From Planctomycetota bacterium (GTDB taxonomy: Bacteria; Planctomycetota; Phycisphaerae; Phycisphaerales; UBA5793), in NCBI GenBank assembly GCA_963205185.1, contig CAUJHZ010000006.1:80365-144364 (forward strand): a DNA stretch of 64,000 bases, given 5' to 3'. The translations under genes and the position numbers were made by a program. Positions 61,633 to 64,000 of this stretch are shown in pieces; position 1 is the first letter of the stretch; every line of letters starts with the position of its first letter. The notes under the pieces are model-generated. The model was not told the origin of the DNA and searched no databases. It saw only the letters and a program-made list of their open reading frames with translations.

Positions 61633-61758
61633 GGCGGAGCGCCCGAAATCCACCTCGGGGAAACCGCCCTGAACGCGGGAATATAAAGACCGCCGGGTCG
61701 ATTTTCATTGACGGCCACCACGATTGTGAGGTAGTCTCATAATCAGAAGGAGGCCATC

Positions 61759-63399
61759 ATGGCCAAAGCCACAACCCACCGCGTCCCCCCCCCCCGAACG
61801 CTGATCCTCATCGCACTGGCGCTGCTCGTGTGGCTCGTTGAAGCCGCACTGCCGGTCCACGCCCAGCGCTGGACCGAGGAGGAGGGCCGCTGGGAGTTCA
61901 CCGGAAAGATGGTCGTTCGTCCGCTTCAGGTCGAGCACTGGATGGAGCAGGGTTTCAGCCGCGAGCGCGCCCAGGAACTTTACGCGGAGGCGACGGCGTA
62001 CACGATTCGCACGCTTGGCGAGCACGTCTACCGCTACTTCGAGCGGATGGATGAGTACTGGTTCGATCTGCCACAGGGCCGCAGCGAGAACGACCTCGGC
62101 GAAGAGCTCATCGCGACGGGGTACTACCGGTACGTCTGTCCGAACTGGAAGACGTACCCCTGCTCAACCGGGAAGACCGAATCGCTCCTGAACGAGTGCC
62201 CGGACGATCCGCTGCTGGGCAATCAGTGGCATCTCAAACGGATCGAAGCGTGCGCGGCGTGGCAGATCCACCACGATGGAGACGACGCGATCGTTATTGG
62301 TTTCGTTGACGATGGTCTCTTGGTCGGCCACGACGACATCAGTGAGACATATCGGCAGGAAGGATACAACTCCGAAACTGAACTTTGGGAGTCGGAGGGC
62401 GGGAACATTGAGGACATCCCCGGTTGGTGTCACGGAACGCACGTATTGGGCGTTGCGGCGGCAAGCGGGAACAATAATACTGGCGTGTCCGGTGTGGGAT
62501 GGACGCTCCGCCACCGCACACTCAAGACTGGAGGAACACTCGAGACACAACTCCACGCAATGTGGGTATCCGCAGGTGCCGGGGACTTGGTTATCTCTAG
62601 CACCGCGGGCGGGATTGGAGCCTCATGGGATGCATGGGAGGCGAACACATCGGAAATTGTCTCATCCCATGGCGTGATTATCTGTCAGGCTGCCGGAAAT
62701 ACCGCTACCGACGAGTACGACCCTTTCTCGGCGATGGTCATCGTCGGCGGGACCCAGCAAGATGACGCACGCTGGCTTGGACAGTACTTCGGTTCCCCCG
62801 TCGGGGAATTCATCGATGTGATGGCCCCTGCAGCGGACATCTACTCGACGCGATGTTCGAGCACGTCATCGTATGGCGCAGCCTCAGGGACTTCGTATGC
62901 AACTCCCCAAGTCGCAGGACTGTGCGCTCTTATCTGGTGCTACGAGCCGACACTTGATCGACAAGAGGTGCTCGACCTGTTGTACGCGGGGTGTGACGCA
63001 ATTGACGATTACAATCCGAACCTCCATGGTGCGGGCCGGATCAACGCGTTCAACTCGCTCGCACTCGCGTCTGGAGAGGTCTGGACTCGCGATCCACATC
63101 CCGGAGTGGCTGGAATCGATAATGACTTCAAGGCAGCGGGCGCGACAAGCGGCGCCACGGTGCGCTTCTATTACGGATCGTCGACAGGCCAAACAGCGGT
63201 TTCGGGTTGCTCGAATGTCTACGTGGGTATCGCAAACGCATCTCTGCTTGGAACCGCAACCGCGGCCGCAAACGGCGCAGCAATCATTGAAGATTTCGCC
63301 GTTCCGAGCGGCTGGGCCGGGCAGACGCGCTATCTCCAAGCAGTCGACCTTTCGGACTGTCGCGTTTCAAACCTGATCCAATTCACCTTTCCCAACTGA
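61759..63399 (+). CDS. exported subtilisin-like serine protease
   Basis: 546 residues from the ATG at 61759, with AGGAGG upstream. The signal peptide is unusual: the n-region contains three prolines coded by a run of eleven C (61785-61795), then the core LILIALALLVWLVEAALPV. After a pro-region the S8 catalytic triad is D184 (IGFVDDG), H225 (WCHGTHVLGV) and S379 (GTSYATPQVAGL), with the oxyanion Asn in CQAAGN. The C-terminal roughly 100 residues form a beta-module ending GWAGQTRYLQAVDLSDCR and VSNLIQFTFPN. The last 45 residues recur after the next gene. Secreted. Confidence 0.9.
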   Translation: MAKATTHRVPPPRTLILIALALLVWLVEAALPVHAQRWTEEEGRWEFTGKMVVRPLQVEHWMEQGFSRERAQELYAEATAYTIRTLGEHVYRYFERMDEYWFDLPQGRSENDLGEELIATGYYRYVCPNWKTYPCSTGKTESLLNECPDDPLLGNQWHLKRIEACAAWQIHHDGDDAIVIGFVDDGLLVGHDDISETYRQEGYNSETELWESEGGNIEDIPGWCHGTHVLGVAAASGNNNTGVSGVGWTLRHRTLKTGGTLETQLHAMWVSAGAGDLVISSTAGGIGASWDAWEANTSEIVSSHGVIICQAAGNTATDEYDPFSAMVIVGGTQQDDARWLGQYFGSPVGEFIDVMAPAADIYSTRCSSTSSYGAASGTSYATPQVAGLCALIWCYEPTLDRQEVLDLLYAGCDAIDDYNPNLHGAGRINAFNSLALASGEVWTRDPHPGVAGIDNDFKAAGATSGATVRFYYGSSTGQTAVSGCSNVYVGIANASLLGTATAAANGAAIIEDFAVPSGWAGQTRYLQAVDLSDCRVSNLIQFTFPN

Positions 63400-63418
63400 G
63401 ATTGAAGGAGGTTGAGCC

Positions 63419-63808
63419 ATGCGGACTTTTCTCGTGCTAATCGGTCTAGTAGCGCTCGCCGGCGCTGCGAGCGTAGCCAGCGCCCAAGATCCGGTGCTGT
63501 CCGTTGAAGGCACCTGCCCTGGCCAGTTGCGCGTAGCCTGGGAGGGCGCCGAGCCGAACCGAGCTGCCGCGCTTCTCTTCTCCCGGGTTCGGGGAGCTTA
63601 CACGATTGCAGGCGGGGCAGTGTGCGGCGGCACCATGCTCGGTCTTGGTACGGAAGGACTTCGGCTCCATCGGAGATTCGACTCCGGACCCGAGGGCGCC
63701 GGCGAAATGGACGGAACTGCGGTTCCTGCTTCCTGCGGCGGCTACCTGCAGATCGTGGTTATAGGTAGTCCCTGCTCCACCAGCAACGTCGTGCAGATTC
63801 CGAAGTGA
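63419..63808 (+). CDS. small secreted protein built from the CxxCH-protein C-terminal module
   Basis: 129 residues with a signal peptide (MRTFLVLIGLVALAGAASVA). The whole mature part corresponds to the C-terminal module of the two CxxCH proteins: LSVEGTCPGQLRVAWEGAEP, NRAAALLFSRVRG, GLGTEGLRLHRRF, SCGGYLQIVVIG and CSTSNVVQ align in order with theirs. Four to five cysteines probably form disulfides. It follows the subtilase with a gap of 19 bp and its own AAGGAGG site. Past its TGA the same frame runs on into a copy of the subtilase tail. Confidence 0.72.
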   Translation: MRTFLVLIGLVALAGAASVASAQDPVLSVEGTCPGQLRVAWEGAEPNRAAALLFSRVRGAYTIAGGAVCGGTMLGLGTEGLRLHRRFDSGPEGAGEMDGTAVPASCGGYLQIVVIGSPCSTSNVVQIPK

Positions 63809-63979
63809 AGAACTTCGATTGACAAACAAGGGGGCGAAGCGATTGCCGGAACCAATGGCGCAGCCATTCTTACAGCCACGGTTCCCAGCGGTTGGGCCGG
63901 TCAGACGCGGTATCTCCAAGCCGTCGATCTGAGTGACTGCCGTGTCTCTAATCTGATCGAATTCACGTTCCCGAACTAA
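63809..63979 (+). pseudogene. in-frame remnant duplicating the subtilase C-terminal module
   Basis: Directly after the TGA at 63806-63808 the same frame stays open for 56 codons to a TAA at 63977-63979. The last 40 codons read GTNGAAILTATVPSGWAGQT and RYLQAVDLSDCRVSNLIEFTF, almost identical to residues 500-546 of the subtilase. No start codon with a ribosome-binding site precedes it. It looks like a truncated tandem duplicate. A readthrough extension of the preceding protein is also possible. GGAGGAG at the very end of the window suggests another gene begins just beyond it. Confidence 0.7.
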
Positions 63980-64000
63980 CACACAAGGTGGCTGGAGGAG

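Overview
The window is dense, GC-rich bacterial chromosome that most resembles a planctomycete, probably of the Phycisphaerae lineage. The grounds are protein families, not a phylogeny: an adjacent DUF1800/DUF1501 pair, PLPAP-CTERM exported proteins, a recurrent short zinc ribbon (C-x2-C-x-Y...C-P-E-C-G) fused to membrane proteins, many large secreted proteins without recognisable families, and a cbb3-type oxidase cluster. I saw no phage, insertion sequence, CRISPR array, rRNA or tRNA. Genes lie on both strands, and many neighbours overlap by ATGA or TGATG.

Layout: 1-4.0 kb holds a partial HAD phosphatase, a membrane protein and the DUF1501/DUF1800 pair. 4.1-7.2 kb is a ROK sugar kinase overlapping a glycogen debranching enzyme. 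7.2-10.2 kb has a MoxR ATPase divergent from clpS, a small conserved-looking protein and a glycosyltransferase. 10.2-12.6 kb is an iscS-iscU-iscA operon with a palindrome over its probable promoter. 12.6-17.4 kb has two small three-helix membrane genes (one broken), an SMI1/KNR4 protein, an M24 peptidase, a STAS protein and a rhomboid-TPR protein. Citrate synthase follows. 18.8-21.4 kb is the most intriguing locus: a zinc-ribbon membrane protein, a radical SAM enzyme of the tetraether-synthase-like COG1964 type and an Lgt-like protein, overlapping end to end. 21.5-24.4 kb has an AhpE-like peroxiredoxin and two tandem exported CxxCH proteins.

24.6-33.5 kb is a cbb3-type cytochrome oxidase operon with its assembly genes (CcoG-like, membrane protein, dihaem cytochrome c, CcoN, CcoO, two small membrane proteins, CcoI copper ATPase, CcoH-position SafE/DsbD-like protein). 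An Rrf2 regulator is divergent from it. 34.2-38.9 kb has a frameshifted hydrolase, a zinc-ribbon membrane protein overlapping an endonuclease/exonuclease/phosphatase family protein, and two TPM-domain proteins followed by a zf-TFIIB protein. 39-43.3 kb carries exported proteins, three with PLPAP-CTERM sorting tails. 43.3-51.6 kb has an SLC13/TrkA-C transporter, an M20 amidohydrolase, two tandem internally duplicated exported proteins, and truA, which overlaps a convergent methyltransferase gene.

52.2-64 kb has uvrB, an exported TlpA-like protein, two bactofilins (one with a zinc-finger head), another zinc-ribbon membrane protein, a GAF-SpoIIE phosphatase, UDP-glucose dehydrogenase, an exported subtilase and a small secreted protein. 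After the last comes an in-frame leftover copy of the subtilase C-terminal module.

Functionally the window mixes housekeeping (Fe-S assembly, citrate synthase, UvrB, TruA), microaerobic respiration, glycogen use and envelope building. All calls are by eye from translated sequence. Start codons were chosen by Shine-Dalgarno spacing where possible and are flagged where uncertain.
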